Counted from the stretch's first letter, positions 1 through 11,492 are shown. The stretch: DNA of 64,000 bases from Desmodus rotundus (GCF_022682495.2 NC_071390.1:147474583-147538582); one strand, 5' to 3'. Made by a program: numbers and translations. Notes: generated from the sequence alone by a model not told the origin.

Positions 1-34
1 TTGATGTTTCTCTCTCTCAATAAATAAATAAAAC
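1..34 (+). mobile_element. VES-type SINE, 3' tail only (cut by window edge)
   Basis: The window opens with TTGATGTTTCTCTCTCTC followed by AATAAATAAATAAAA. This is the 3' arm and A-rich tail of the SINE family seen complete elsewhere here. The tRNA-like head lies upstream of the window. Confidence 0.8.
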
Positions 35-179
35 CAAATTTTAGTCATCGCAACATTTCCCCTCTAAGTAAATGCTTGGGCATGAATCTCCTTAGAATTA
101 GAATATGATCCTGTATAACTATAATATCATTACCATACCTAATGAAATGAACATTTCATTATATCTTCTCATATGTAGT

Positions 180-597
180 CTGTATTCTTTTGTTCAGTTT
201 AGGGTCCGATTAAGGGTCAAGCCTGTGTGTGGCTGTTATCACTCTTAAGTTTCTTTATGATACCACAGTCTACTTCCTTTTGTGTTTACATGACCCTAAT
301 TTTGGAAGAGTTCAGTCTACTTGTCTTATATAAACCCTGCTTTCTAGACTGATCTCCTCATGGTGCTATTTACTTCTGTTCCTAGTAGCTCCTGTGTTCT
401 CTTGTGACTCCGAGCACAGTCCGGGTGTACGACGAGATCCAGGTTAAATGATTTCGGTCAGAATATCACACAGATAGTGCCGAAGACTGGCCATTTCATC
501 ACACCAGGAGGCACACGATATCAGACTGTATTATTATTTACAATGCAAGTTTGATTTGGGCTAGGGTTGTGACCACAGTTTCACTCCACTTTATATA
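180..597. mobile_element. Ancient LINE fragment, left part (L1M/HAL1-like), interrupted by a TIR element
   Basis: The sequence resembles a diverged mammalian LINE segment that I recall from other genomes, including a CATCACACCAGGAGGCACA-like stretch near 500. It resumes beyond the TIR element that ends at 920. The subfamily and strand are not resolved. Positions 36-179 hold nothing I recognise. Confidence 0.45.
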
Positions 598-920
598 CAT
601 ATTTTGCTGTGTATAATGCGCACTTTTTTGCCTGTATTTTTGAGGAAAAAATAAGGGTGCACATTATACATGGGGGGTACTAATTCCATTTTGTTTTATT
701 TATGCTTATGCATTAAAAGTTTAACTCTAGAAAGCAATAATGATATTCATATGAAAAATAATACCCCAGAATACGATAACCAGTTTTGTTTCTAAATATA
801 AATAAATAAATAAATAATTGAATTAAAAAATTAAAACAAAAGATTTTTTTACTGAAAGTTTGGGCCTGAAACGTGGGTACACATTATACATGGGAGCACA
901 TTATACACAGTAAAATACAG
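598..920. mobile_element. Short TIR DNA transposon (MITE), probably TA-targeting
   Basis: The ends are inverted copies. The left end reads CATATTTTGCTGTGTATAAT from 598, and the right end read in reverse from 920 gives CTGTATTTTACTGTGTATAA. Both ends abut a TA dinucleotide (596-597 and 921-922). A second inverted motif, CACATTATACATGGG, occurs near both ends. The 323 bp interior is AT-rich and non-coding, so the element is non-autonomous. TA targeting suggests the Tc1/mariner/Tigger superfamily, but the family is not named. Confidence 0.65.
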
Positions 921-1280
921 TAGTTTTGCTTTTGAAATTGGTTAGTAACAGGGTGGGATGAGAAACTTTGAGACTGTGTGAAGAGTCTGTCACTAGCAAT
1001 ATTTTGTCCAACAGTCTAAGAATCTATGAGGATCCCTTTGTGAGTGACTTTCTTATATTGGGGGCTGCAAACTGCTGATTATTAAAATGTTATAATCTAT
1101 TCTGTACCAGCTGGCATTCTGTGAAAGAAGAGCTTTCTCTCTTCGCGCCTCCATTTCTCTCTCCTCCTCTTCCACTCGTTTACCCCCCTCACCACTTTAT
1201 ATATTATTGTAAAGTCACAATTTTTACAATTTAATTTGCTGTAAACAATAAGCATTATTTTACCAAAGTTCAGATTTTCC
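921..1280. mobile_element. Ancient LINE fragment, right part
   Basis: This continues the diverged LINE interrupted at 597. The stretch GCTGGCATTCTGTGAAAGAA near 1110 is the recognisable part. It shows that the TIR element landed inside an older LINE. Confidence 0.45.
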
Positions 1281-1690
1281 TGGATTTACCCAGTGTGGCC
1301 CCGCAAGTCTCTGCATACTGCTTTGCTTTCCGGAGTAGGTTCTCGCGGGCCCATCTCCCATTTTCCCAGGAGTCCTGGAATCAGCCATTTTCCCAGGAGT
1401 CCTGGTTTCTTTTAGTGGAGAGCAACATTCAGAGGCCAAAACCTGGCTGCTGTGTGCTCACTGCTACTAGCCATTTCATTGGATGAAGGTGGGAGCTATT
1501 TTTCAAAATAATCACCAGTTCTTAATATTTCCTACACAAATACCATGGAATAAAGCTTTCCCTTGCCTTCTTTTATTTTATATTTTCGTCTCTTTTTCTC
1601 TTTCAGAGAAACTCATGTTTTTTAAGAAGATTAGTGTATTTTCTTATTTGCTTTATCCAGAAAAAAAGAATTGTTTTAGAATTATAATTC
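1281..1690. other. Unassigned sequence with a 21 bp direct duplication
   Basis: There is no recognisable gene. CCATTTTCCCAGGAGTCCTGG occurs twice, at about 1358-1378 and 1385-1405, a local tandem duplication. Short open frames here have no recognisable domain. Confidence 0.5.
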
Positions 1691-1753
1691 TGTATTGGTC
1701 AGGGTACTCCAGAAAAACAGAATCAGTAGGATATGTGTGTGTGTGACCATGTA
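1691..1753 (-). mobile_element. Old dispersed LTR/LINE-end-like repeat, first part
   Basis: The segment TATTGGTCAGGGTACTCCAG, followed by AAAAACAGAATCAGTAGGAT, is the edge of a common, old mammalian dispersed repeat read in reverse orientation. It is interrupted at 1754 by a mariner and resumes at 2322. I cannot name the subfamily. Confidence 0.6.
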
Positions 1754-2321
1754 CGAGGGGAGACCCCCAAAAACTGGAATTTATTTTTTAAAAATAGTGT
1801 ATTTATTCTTCCATGTCTAAACTTCAGCACCTTCAAAGTACTCTCCACTCGATGCAATCCACCTATTGAGACATTTTTCCACGGCTCAAAACAGTTTTTA
1901 GTCTTGTCATTTTGATGTATTTCAGTGCTTTTGCTGTTTTTTGTTTCGTCTCTTCCACATCGACAAAATATTTCTATCTAAGGACTTTTTTCATCCACAG
2001 GAAAAAAAATAAAGTCGCTCAGGGCAAGATCAGGTGAATATGGAGGGCGGGGCATAGGGGTCAGGCCATTTTTGGTCAAAAACTACTGAACACTCAGCGC
2101 TGTGTGGGCGGGTGTGCTCATAAATCACCGATCATGATGTGGGCAAAGGAATTGAAAGAGTCTTTTAAAAAAAATTCACTGAAGCCAAAGCAGCCTCTCA
2201 CAGCAACACCAGCTGGTACACTGGTACAGATGGGTTCCTAGAACACTCACCTATTGGGGGAAGCCTGTACTTCAAGAGCCTGCCCTCCAGAAGACAATTC
2301 CATTTTTTTGGTCCCCCCTCT
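1754..2321 (-). mobile_element. Mariner-like element, internally deleted, TA target site
   Basis: The left end CGAGGGGAGACCCCCAAAAA and the right end (reverse strand, from 2321) AGAGGGGGGACCAAAAAAAT are imperfect terminal inverted repeats. Each is next to TA (1752-1753 and 2322-2323). At 568 bp it is well under the roughly 1.3 kb typical of a full mariner, so much of the transposase gene is missing. A remnant of the transposase C-terminus is readable on the minus strand. The element splits an older repeat and is therefore younger than it. Confidence 0.85.
1985..2050 (-). pseudogene. Mariner transposase C-terminal remnant
   Basis: Minus-strand translation of about 2010-2047 gives PPYSPDLALSDF, the conserved motif around the third catalytic aspartate of mariner DDD transposases. 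Flanking frames are broken and no start is present, so the product would be inactive. The element can only have been mobilised in trans or before it decayed. Confidence 0.75.
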
Positions 2322-2727
2322 TATACAGATCAATAGAGAGAGAGAGAGAGAGAGAGAGAGAAAGTGAGAGAAACAGAGACAGAGATGCTATAAGGAAGTG
2401 TGCATACATTATGGAAGCTGACATGTCCCAAGACCTTCAGGGTGAGTTGGCAAGCTGGAGCCCCAGGAAGGTCAATGTTGTCGTTTTAGTTCACAGGCAG
2501 AGAAGAAAACCAATGTCCCAGCTTGTAGGCAGTCAGGCAAGAAGAGGGAACTCTACCTGAGAAAGAGTCAGGCTTTTTATCCTATTGGGCTCTCAATGGA
2601 TCAGATGAGGCCCACCCAAATTAGAGAGGGAGGTCTGCTTTACCCAGCCTGTCAATGCACGTGTTAATGTCACCTGAAGCACCTCAAAGACACATCCAGT
2701 CAAGCTGAAACATCAAACCAACCATAC
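2322..2727 (-). mobile_element. Old dispersed repeat, second part, with (AG)n
   Basis: This continues the repeat that began at 1691. It includes the AG-rich tract and a GATCAGATGAGGCCCACCCA-like stretch near 2600, ending near AAACCAACCATACA. Its continuity across the mariner supports an insertion, not a chance boundary. Confidence 0.6.
2334..2380. repeat. (AG)n microsatellite
   Basis: A nearly pure AG dinucleotide run of about 28 bp degrades into an AG-rich tail. It lies inside the old dispersed repeat. Confidence 0.9.
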
Positions 2728-2879
2728 AAATATTAATATTACTGCCATGAACAAACCTAGGAAGTAAAATTTCAAGGGTTTTGCCATTGTTTTTGGCATT
2801 AGGATATATTCCATCACAGATGTCAGAGATAAAAGGGACTTTAATTAGTCGGAATTAAAAGATTCTTAAAGTCAAAAGT

Positions 2880-3365
2880 TACTTGAAATAATTCTTTTTT
2901 AAGTGTGGTCATTTTTATTATTTTTATATATTTAATTTTTTTCTTCTGTTTGTATTCAATTTTAATTTTTTTCAAATATCCATTTTGTCTTTTAAATATT
3001 TAAAACACCTATATGGTTCAAAAATCAAAAAGACATAAAAAGGTATACACCAAGAAGCAAATACTCAGCATACGATTTACTGGAAGCCTTTCCTAGTTGA
3101 ACCCTTTCCATTCTTTCTTTTCTTCTTTTTAAACTGTTGGAAAATAACTGACAAAAATAATTGTACATATTTAACATGCAGGTGATGATTTGATATGCTT
3201 ATACATTGTAGAAAGATCACCAAGATTAAGGAAATTACCAGGTTCATCATCTCACACAGTTAATGTAGGTAACTGTGTGTGTGGTGAGAACACTTAAGAT
3301 CAATTCTTAGCAACTTTCACTTGTTCAGTACCGTATTATTAACTGTAGTCACCATGCAGTAAACC
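2880..3365 (-). mobile_element. L1M-type LINE 3' UTR, antisense
   Basis: The region around 3140-3360 (GTACATATTTAACATGCAGG, then a stretch with TGGTGAGAACACTTAAGATC) is the antisense 3' UTR of old mammalian L1. The part before 3120 is AT-rich and diverged. There is no coding capacity. Confidence 0.65.
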
Positions 3366-3385
3366 CTTTCTCTTCCTTCTTTCTT

Positions 3386-3581
3386 TTTTATTTTTATTTA
3401 TTTATCGATTTTAGAGAGAGAGAGGAAAGGAGAAAGAGAGAGAGAGACATACATTAATTTGTTGTTCTACTCATTCGTGTACTCATTGGTTGTCTCTTGT
3501 TTGTACACTGACCAGGGATTGAACCTGCAACCTTAGCATATTGAGACCACGTTCCAACCAATTGAGCTAATTCAGCCAGGG
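3386..3581 (-). mobile_element. Diverged VES-like SINE
   Basis: In reverse orientation it shows the A-rich tail (TTTATTTATTTATC), a GA-rich arm, a degraded box B (GGGATTGAACCTGCAACC) and the head ending CAGCCAGGG. It differs much more from the other copies than the neighbouring SINE, so it is older or of another subfamily. Confidence 0.75.
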
Positions 3582-3599
3582 TATCATTTCCATTTTTGA

Positions 3600-3804
3600 A
3601 AATATTTTATTTATTTATTTTTAGACAGAGGGGAAGGGAAGGAGAAAGAGAGGGAGAGAAACATCAATGTGTGGTTGCCTCTCATGCACCCTACACCCGG
3701 GAACCTGGCCCACAACCCAGGCATGTGCTCTGACTGGGAATTGAACCAGTGACCCTTTACTTCGCAGGCCGGTGCTCAATCCCCTGAGCCACACCAGCCA
3801 GGGC
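3600..3804 (-). mobile_element. VES-type SINE with exact 16 bp target duplication
   Basis: This is a complete antisense SINE: T-rich tail, GA-rich arm, box B on the minus strand (GGGAATTGAACC as seen on the plus strand), box A region and head ending CAGCCAGGGC. TCATTTCCATTTTTGA flanks it exactly at 3584-3599 and 3805-3820, the signature of L1-mediated retroposition. The clean duplication suggests a fairly recent insertion. Confidence 0.93.
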
Positions 3805-3820
3805 TCATTTCCATTTTTGA

Positions 3821-4773
3821 TTACTAAAGTATTACAAGATCACTGTAGATAGTTCACAAAATGCGGGAAAGTGCTGAAAGAGCACAACAATATTTTTGGG
3901 CCCATGTTGTCTGATAAATTCTTGTAAATAAACTGAGCTTAATCAGATATTCATACACTTATATTTGGATTTGATTCACTGGAGTTTTCTTTAGTTTTTT
4001 TTTAATCCTGTACATAACCTTGTTATTTTGATTTATATGACTTAATTATTATTTCTGTTTAGCAAACGTATTTCCTTTCTAAATTCAGTATTCCCTTACA
4101 AGGATGACACCCCAGAGAATACACTACAGGATGTCATAAGGTGCTTTCTTTGTCCACTGAACAGAGCAGAGGCTTCAGTGGTGCTAGTTACGCCAGGGGA
4201 AGAGCTCCACCCTGCTTCACCAGGGGTGGTGCTCACCTCCAGGCCAAGACCTACTGCGGCGGCCGACTCCCTACAGCAGGAAAGGACTCAGAAAACACTG
4301 CATTTAGCTTTTAACCTCACCACGTGTTGTCCAATGGCAATCGGTCATACTTCTCACTTCCAGGTGAGGTTGCACAAAGGATGCGTATGTTTAAAAGAAC
4401 AGCATACAAAATGACGGTAGGGCCAGCTCTGGCTTTTAAAAAGTACACATTTCACATTTCTACAGTGTTTCACTTGTTGGAAGTGTTTTCACATGTATGA
4501 GTTTAATTGTTGGCTGCGATATTCGGAACAGTAAGGCAGGAATCACTATGCCTTTTTTAAACATGAGGAAACTGAAGGTGGTTAACTCAGAGATGCCTGG
4601 CCAAGCAGCCACAGACCTGGGGCTCAGGGAAGGACTTCCTGGGTCAGAGTCTTTGATCTTTCCTTCATATGTCAAGTATGGTCAAGCATGGGCCACGGCT
4701 TCAGAGAGTGCAAACACTCTAAGCCAGAGTCTTAAGTAAAGCAAAGTACATTGCACTGTAAATACTCAGTCTA
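3821..4773. other. Unassigned sequence
   Basis: No repeat or exon was recognised. Open frames at 4178-4414 (+) and 4497-4739 (+) overlap no known domain and have no exon-like boundaries. I treat the interval as non-coding. Confidence 0.4.
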
Positions 4774-5376
4774 TGCGTTATCTATTGCTGCACAATGTGC
4801 AACTCCCAATCACAGTGGATCAAAACAGCAAGCGTGTATTATCCCAAGTTCCTGTGGGGCAGGAATCTGGGTGCAGTGTAGCTGAGTGTATGTGACTTTC
4901 TCTGAAAACAAAGCAAATAAGGTTTCTTACAAGGCTGAGATCAGGTGTCAGCCCGGCTGCAGGCATCTCACCGCTCCACTGGAGGAAGATCTGCCTCCAA
5001 GTTTACTCACGTGGCCGCCAGCAGGCCTCAGAGCCTAACTGGCCGCTGGCCAGAGACATCAGTTTCTTGCCATGTGGCCTCTCCATAGGGCTATTTACAA
5101 CATGGCAACCAGTTCAAAGGCAGAGGGAGGGGGATGGGGAAGGAGGGGAGAGAGAGAGAGAGTGAGGGAGGGAGAGAGAGAGGGAACACTAGAAAATAAG
5201 AGGAACACCAATCTTTTTGTAACTTTATATTGAGAGTGACAGCCCATCACCTTGGACGTATTTTTTTGGTGTTGTTTGGAACAGGCCCTTAAGTCCAGCC
5301 CACACTCAGGGCAGGGATTTATACAAGGTGCGAACACCAGCGTGTGGGCTCATCAGGAGCCGTTTTAGAGGCTGCT
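4774..5376 (-). mobile_element. LTR-like old repeat (MaLR/ERVL-type), antisense
   Basis: CTATTGCTGCACAATGTGCA at the start, then GAGGAAGATCTGCCTCCAAG and TTGCCATGTGGCCTCTCCAT, match the antisense layout of a common old mammalian LTR-like repeat. A GA-rich block follows at 5120-5182. A related copy lies at 51,056. Subfamily unresolved. Confidence 0.5.
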
Positions 5377-5434
5377 CACCCCACTCAGCGATTTCCTTGA
5401 AGATTCTGTTTTAGCCCAACCCTTCACGTGATGT

Positions 5435-5955
5435 TTTCCAGAATTTCAACAATTCAACAGAATCTTTTTCAAAGAGAAGCTAAACTATTATTGCCATTAG
5501 ACAGAGAAAGACAAATACTATACGCTCTTACTTATGTGAAATCTGAAAAAACAAAACAAACAAAAAGCTCTACTGAAATCATAGACACAGAGGACGGACT
5601 GGTGGTTGCCAACACAGAGGTAGGAGGTAGGAGTGGGGTGGGCGAAATGGGTGAGGTGGGGTCAAAGGTACAAACTTGTACTTACCAGACAAATACGTCC
5701 TGGGGATGTAACGTACAGCATGGTGACTGTAGGTAATAATACTCTATTGGGTATTCGAACGTTGCTAAGAGAATAGATCCTAAAAGTTCTTATTACAAGA
5801 AAAAAAGTTTGTAGCTATGAATGATAATGGATGTTAACTAAACTTATTGTGGTTGATCATTTTGCAACATGTACATATATCAAAGCATTATGTTGTACAC
5901 CTGAAAGTAACATAATGTTGTATGTCAATTATATCTCGATTCTAAAAAAGATAAA
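5435..5955 (+). mobile_element. L1M 3' UTR, sense
   Basis: The order of landmarks is that of old L1 3' UTRs: ACAGAGAAAGACAAATACTA, GGACTGGTGGTTGCCAACAC, GGTGTTAACTA-like motifs and the terminal GTATGTCAATTATATCTC before the A-rich end. It was truncated at its 5' side on insertion and carries no ORF. Confidence 0.85.
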
Positions 5956-7344
5956 GAGATCTAGATTAATTTCCTTTATCCAAAAGACAAAAGAAATTTA
6001 TAATAGGGTGTCTCACGTAGCTGAACTAATTTTTCATTCTTTGGTAAAAACAAAAACCACCAATGGTTAGGAGGAACAAGGGCTGCTGCACGGAGGGGGT
6101 TAAAATCCGTTGGTGATGCAGGGGTCTTCAGAGGAATATTACAGTAGCTCCCCGCGCCCCTTGTGGGAGAATAAAAGTTAATAGTTGGGATGAGCCTGAC
6201 CAAGACTCAGTGACTTATGTGGGCAATTGACACTATTTGGATAAAATTACCCTGAGAGCAGAAACAGATGCGGGGTGATCGGCCCCTTTGAGGACCCCAG
6301 CGATGAAGGGGAACCATGGTTCTGGTAGCAGATGCTGGAACCTGCCCCATACCCCCATTATATTCTAGTTTTATAACCCACTGTTCCCCTGTCTTCTTCT
6401 TTGAACTCCCATTCCCCTGCCTCTCATCATTATATTCTCCTCCTCCTCCCCCTCCCCTCCTCCTGCTGCTTTTTAAACTCCTTTTAAGGCCTCCTCTTTA
6501 GCTCAAAATTGTCGATTTAAACTGGTGTTTGTGCTTTAGCCCCTTTAGGCTGTAATAACAAGACAAGGAATTAGCAAACAAGCACTTTCTTCCAAGTGTC
6601 CTCCTCCCCCACCAAACTTCTTATCTGTCCTGTCATTGACCTGTATGATATTTACCTTATTTCCCTTCAGTCGTGACATGCTCAGGAGAAACCTGTGGCA
6701 TGGTGAGTCACAAATGTGTGCCTAAGGGTCACCTGGCTCGCTCACACTCACGTTCTCTGATTGCATCCCCTCTCCCCCCATACGTGAAAGACTTAAACAT
6801 GTATGGGTAGCCCCCAGGAATCTGCATTTTAAACAAGTACCCCAAGTAAGTGTGTTGCACAAAGGTTCCTGAGGCACAAGGGTCCCTTTGAGCGTGGCTG
6901 CTGGGACTGTCCCCTTGATTATATTCCACTTTTATAACAAATTGTTCCCCTTTTCAAACTCGCTGCCTGGACATTGCTCTGGAGCCTAAGCAGCCACTGC
7001 CTTGTGACGTAATCACAAGGCTAGAAGTGACAGGCGCAAAGAGCTGCTACTGCATTCTGTCTGCCTGCGTAAAGTCCTGTATCTCTTCTCAGCTGCCCTC
7101 AGGTATGCGGAGGACAAGAATGGCGGTGGTATGCTAGGTAAACCTTAGCTGTTAACCTGCACTGTTTATTGTGTTAAAAAAAAGAATGACACTAACATGC
7201 TCATTTGCACTACAGATGCTTCTTACCATATGTAGAGATGGCTTTATAAAACTATAAAAATTCAAATTAAGTTTTGTATTTTTTCAGTGTAATGAAGCAA
7301 AGGCCTTATATGTGTCCCTAGAGATGGTTCCAGAGTTCAGACCA
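5956..7344. other. Unassigned sequence, with a 35 bp direct repeat and a possible hAT remnant
   Basis: Two similar segments starting ATTATATTC lie at 6357-6391 and 6918-6951. Near 6808-6880 the text (CCCCAGGAATCTGCATTTTA) resembles a MER5-like hAT fragment. A CT-rich stretch runs 6430-6470. No gene is recognised. Confidence 0.4.
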
Positions 7345-7510
7345 TCACCCAGCCACTTGGGAACTTGACCAGTGTCTCATTGTCCGAGCCGTCATTTCCT
7401 CCTTTGTAAATGGGGAGAAAGGCAGTTCTATGTTCCCCAGAGTTCATGTAGGACTAAATGAGATAATTCATGTAAAGTGATTGAAATAGTGCCTGGTACA
7501 TAGTGAACCC
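7345..7510 (+). mobile_element. MIR SINE fragment
   Basis: The end AGATAATTCATGTAAAGTGA, followed by TTGAAATAGTGCCTGGTACATAG, is the hallmark 3' core of the mammalian-wide MIR element. The upstream part is diverged. Confidence 0.8.
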
Positions 7511-9239
7511 TTGTCATTGTCATTGTCCCGAGGAAGAGCTGCTTAAGTGTAAGTCCTAATAATTAGAAAGATGATTGGAAGTTTTCACACGGTTGGAAAA
7601 GCTGGGATATCTCCAGGTTTAATTCTATTTCTTAGGCAAATCCAAACTCCTTTATCTCACCATCTCTCTGTTCCCTTTCTCCATTCTCCTTGGAGTTACT
7701 ATGGTTCATTTTCAAGGAAAATATCAGGGTCAGATGAAAGGAACTGAAGAAAGTTCAAGTATTTTTGTTGGAACTGTTAGCATTCTGTGAAAGTATTTTG
7801 TTTTGAGTGTGTGTGTGGGGGGGGTGTTAAATGACTGTTGCGGTTTGCAGGTCAATGTGCGACTATCTAGGGGACAAACAGGAAATGTGGCCACTGTGCC
7901 TGGCTGTGTGACTTTGATTTTGGCATCCAAAGCTGCACTCCCGTCTGGTGCTCACAATTGGTAGAACGGCAGTGCCTGTCCCGCTCCAGGGTCCTGTGAG
8001 AATGAATGGGATGTCTGGGAAGTCAGAGTAGATGCTGTGCAGTCATCAGGGCTTTGCTGAGGGCCTCCCTCCTTTGTTCCAGTGTAGGGCTAGAGAGCAT
8101 AGCCACAGAAGCCAGTTGATGGGAAGAGAGTGTCCTTGCTTTTGAAGCTACTCTATGGAGTGTGGACAAAATAAGTAAATACGTCAGCACTGACAAACCA
8201 GTTAGTAGTGGCTGCCTTTCGGAAAGCTATTAAGGCTGCCCCTGGCTGTCACCTCCATCAGTTCTGACTTCTCAGCCTCTTGACTCCAACAGTTCTCTCC
8301 TTCCCCTCTTGTTCCTTCTGCAAGGTTGACCTCTCTGCAATGGATGTGCCCCCTTCTCCAGATGGGCTCAGAGCTCCTCATTCTTAACGAAGCCTATCCT
8401 AAATCAGTCCATCCTCAGTGCTGTGCCATTGCTATCCCTCCATTGCTCCCATGGTTCTCACATGCTGTCGTAGATTTTCTCCATGCCCACTTGCTCTGAT
8501 CTTGCCATCTGCTTTCCTACCTCCTTGACTTAATACTAGTTGAGAGTGGCTTCCAGTTACTAAGCCCATTGGATGCTTTTCCATCCAGTCTCTTCAGCAG
8601 AATTTTCCCTTGGTTTCTGCATCTGTGCACTGTCCTGGTTTTCCTGTTTCTGGTTCTGGCCCACCTATTTTCCTCTGGCTAGGGCTACATAAATGCGAAT
8701 GTAAATGACATTTCCCAAGATTCTCTTGACCATCTTTTTCTCTGGTTATACTCATTTGTCCCTTGGTGATGTCATCCTCTTTCATGACTTCGAATCTGGG
8801 TCAGATCAGTCAAGAGTGATCTCTAACCCCTGAATCCACCCAGAACTCGTTTCTAACTGCCCACTTGGATGTTGTGTTTGGGGTGTTCAACTCAGTATTT
8901 ATTTCCTAAAATCATCCATCCCCTGGGCCCCAGTTCCTCTGCTGGCCTCAGACCAAACCTGTAACTCTATTCTCTTTCACATTCCACTTTCAATCCGTTG
9001 CCAGGAACAACTGTTAATTTCATCATAGTCCCTCCATTCCTTTCTGTTAGTGCGGTCTTGATCAGGGCCTTCTGTCTGATGTGGACCATTCTACGAGTCT
9101 CTTAAGTGGTCTCTTTCCCTCCAATATCTCTACCCACCTCTCCTGCACACTATTTCTTGACTGACCTTCTTAAAGTCTTACATTGCTTCTGTAACTTGTC
9201 TGCTCATAAACCTCATTATCAACTAAATCGAGTTTAACT
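7511..9239. other. Unassigned sequence; last 200 bp weakly L2-like
   Basis: A short GT run with a G8 tract lies near 7808-7827. Text around 9030-9230 has the pyrimidine-rich character of L2 LINE but is too diverged to claim. No exon or RNA gene seen. Confidence 0.4.
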
Positions 9240-10065
9240 TCCTTAAGGAAGCAAGCGACAACATGAAAAGGCTGGCTGCAAAATGGGAGAAAATATTTGC
9301 AAATTATACATCTGATAAAAGATTAATATCTAAAATATATAAAGAAATCACATAACTCAATAGTAAAAAAATCCCAAATAGCCCAATTTTGAAAAATGGG
9401 CAAAATTGCTGAATGAGCATTTCTCAAAAGAAGACGTACAAATGGCTAACAGGTGTATGACAAGGTACTCAAAGTCACTAATCACCAGAAGAATGCAAAT
9501 CAAACCCACGATGAGATATCCCCTCACACACTGTAGTATGACTATTACCCAAAACACAAAAGATGCCAAGCATTGGTGAGGATGCGTGATGACGTTTACA
9601 CCTGGAATCTACAGAAGCTGAACACAGAGAGTAGAATGGTGGTTGCCAGGCAGGTGAGGAAAATGAGGAGATGTGGGTCACAGGGTATAAACACTTGGTA
9701 ATAAGATGAATAAGTTCCAGAGATCTAATGTACAGCATTGCATTGACTATAATACATCACATTACATTAACTGTATAGCTGTACAGACGTATTATGAACT
9801 ACACAGCATTACATAAACTTTAATCACATTATAGTAACTACAACTATATAGCATCCTTGAGATTTGGCAAGAGATTAGATCTTAAGTGTTGTTCTGACCA
9901 CACATACAAAAATGGTAAGTATGCGAGGTGATGGATGTTAACTAGCTTGATGGTGATAATAATTACAGAAGGTACACTTATACCAAAACACCCCTTGTAC
10001 ACCTTAAATATATACAATTTTTGGTCAGTCATTCCTCAATAAACCCGCGGAAACAGAGTAGTGAA
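9240..10065 (+). mobile_element. L1M ORF2 end and 3' UTR, sense
   Basis: GGAGAAAATATTTGCAAATT, then TCTGATAAAAGATTAATATC and ATCAAACCCACGATGAGATA, are the ORF2 C-terminal landmarks of L1, with frame breaks. From about 9590 it jumps to 3' UTR text (GTAGAATGGTGGTTGCCAGG), so an internal segment is deleted. It ends near CAATAAACC. Confidence 0.85.
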
Positions 10066-10384
10066 CCTTCAGCAAGTCTCCAGGTTACTGACTTTACCGA
10101 ACATAAAGCCCACTAAGTGATTACCAGTCTAAAGCCCAATGGGGGTGCAGTCACAACCTCAGGACTCCGTCTGTGTCCTTCACCGCTGCTGCGTGTCCCC
10201 GGCATCTAAAACCGCGTGGCCCACGGGCGGCAATGTCGGTGACTCACTGTCCTGTGAATGGAGGACTGTGCGTAGTAAGGTTGGGAAATAGAAAGGGACA
10301 GTTTAGCTGCTCTGAAGAGTTAACCTGAGATAGGGTAAGAACAGATTATAGAGGTCTTGAAGGTCCCCCTAAGGCAACTAAACT
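10066..10384. other. Unassigned sequence
   Basis: A gap between two oppositely oriented L1 copies. No gene or repeat recognised. Confidence 0.4.
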
Positions 10385-10892
10385 ATTTTTTTAACTGTTC
10401 TATTGAGGTATTGTTGATACATGAAAAGTTGTGCTTACGTAATGGATACAGTTTGGTGAATTTGGAGGTAAGTGCTGTCTTGGCCAGGGCCTTTATACCC
10501 GTAAAACCATCACTATCATCTTTCCCATAAATATATTCATCCCCTCCAAGTGTTTCCCTCTGTCGTCTTTATTTTTTGTGATGAAAACACTTAAGATCTA
10601 CCCCTTCAGCAAATTTTCAGTGTACAGTACAATGTTGTTAACTCTCGGCACTATGCTGCATAGTAGGTACCTAGGACGTATTTGATTAGTACCTCCTCAT
10701 TCCCCCTCTGCCTGCGCCCTTCTCCTCCCTGCCTCTCTGAATTTGACCATTTTAGATTCCTTATATAACTGGTATCACGTAGTGTGTGTCCTTCTGTATC
10801 TGGCTTATTTCACTTAGCATATTGTCCTCTAAGTTCATCCACATCATTGTGAATGGCAGGACTTCCTTCTTTCTCAAGGCTGAATCATATTC

Positions 10893-10976
10893 CATTTATA
10901 TTTATATATACCTATATATAAATATGAAAACATATATTTATATATATACCACTATATATATGTGTATATGTATATT
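10893..10976. repeat. (TA)-rich imperfect repeat inside L1
   Basis: About 80 bp dominated by TATATA and ATATAT units lies where L1 would normally have ordinary sequence. It may have expanded by slippage after insertion. Confidence 0.75.
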
Positions 10977-11492
10977 TTTTACCACAATTTCTTTATCCAT
11001 TCACCTGTTGACAGGCACTTTTGCTGTTTTCACATCTGAACCGTGGCGAATAATGTTGCAGCGGGCACGAGAATGCGGATGTCATGTTGAAAAACTAACT
11101 TCATTTCCTTCAGATAAATACACAAGTGAAATTGCTGAATCATATAGTTGTTCAATTTTTAAGTTTTTGAGAAACTTCCAAAATGTTTTCTGTAGTGATT
11201 ATACCAATTTACATTCCCACCAACAATGCACACGGGTTCCCTTTTCCCCACATTGTCACTAACATTGGTTAACTTTTATCTTTTTGATAATAGCCATTCT
11301 AACAGGTGTGAGGCGATAGGTCACCGTGGTTTTGATTTGCATTTTCCTGATGATTAGTGATGTCGAGCATCTTTTCATATCTCTGTTGGCCATTTGTAAA
11401 TTGAGAAATGCCTCTTCAATTCCTTGGATCATTTTTAATTGAATTATTTGTGATTTTGATTTGATTCTTTCCTACTGAGTTGTGTGAGTTGC

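Noticed and set aside
10786..11262. 158-codon plus-strand frame
   Set aside because: It is the antisense reading of an L1 3' UTR and an AT repeat.
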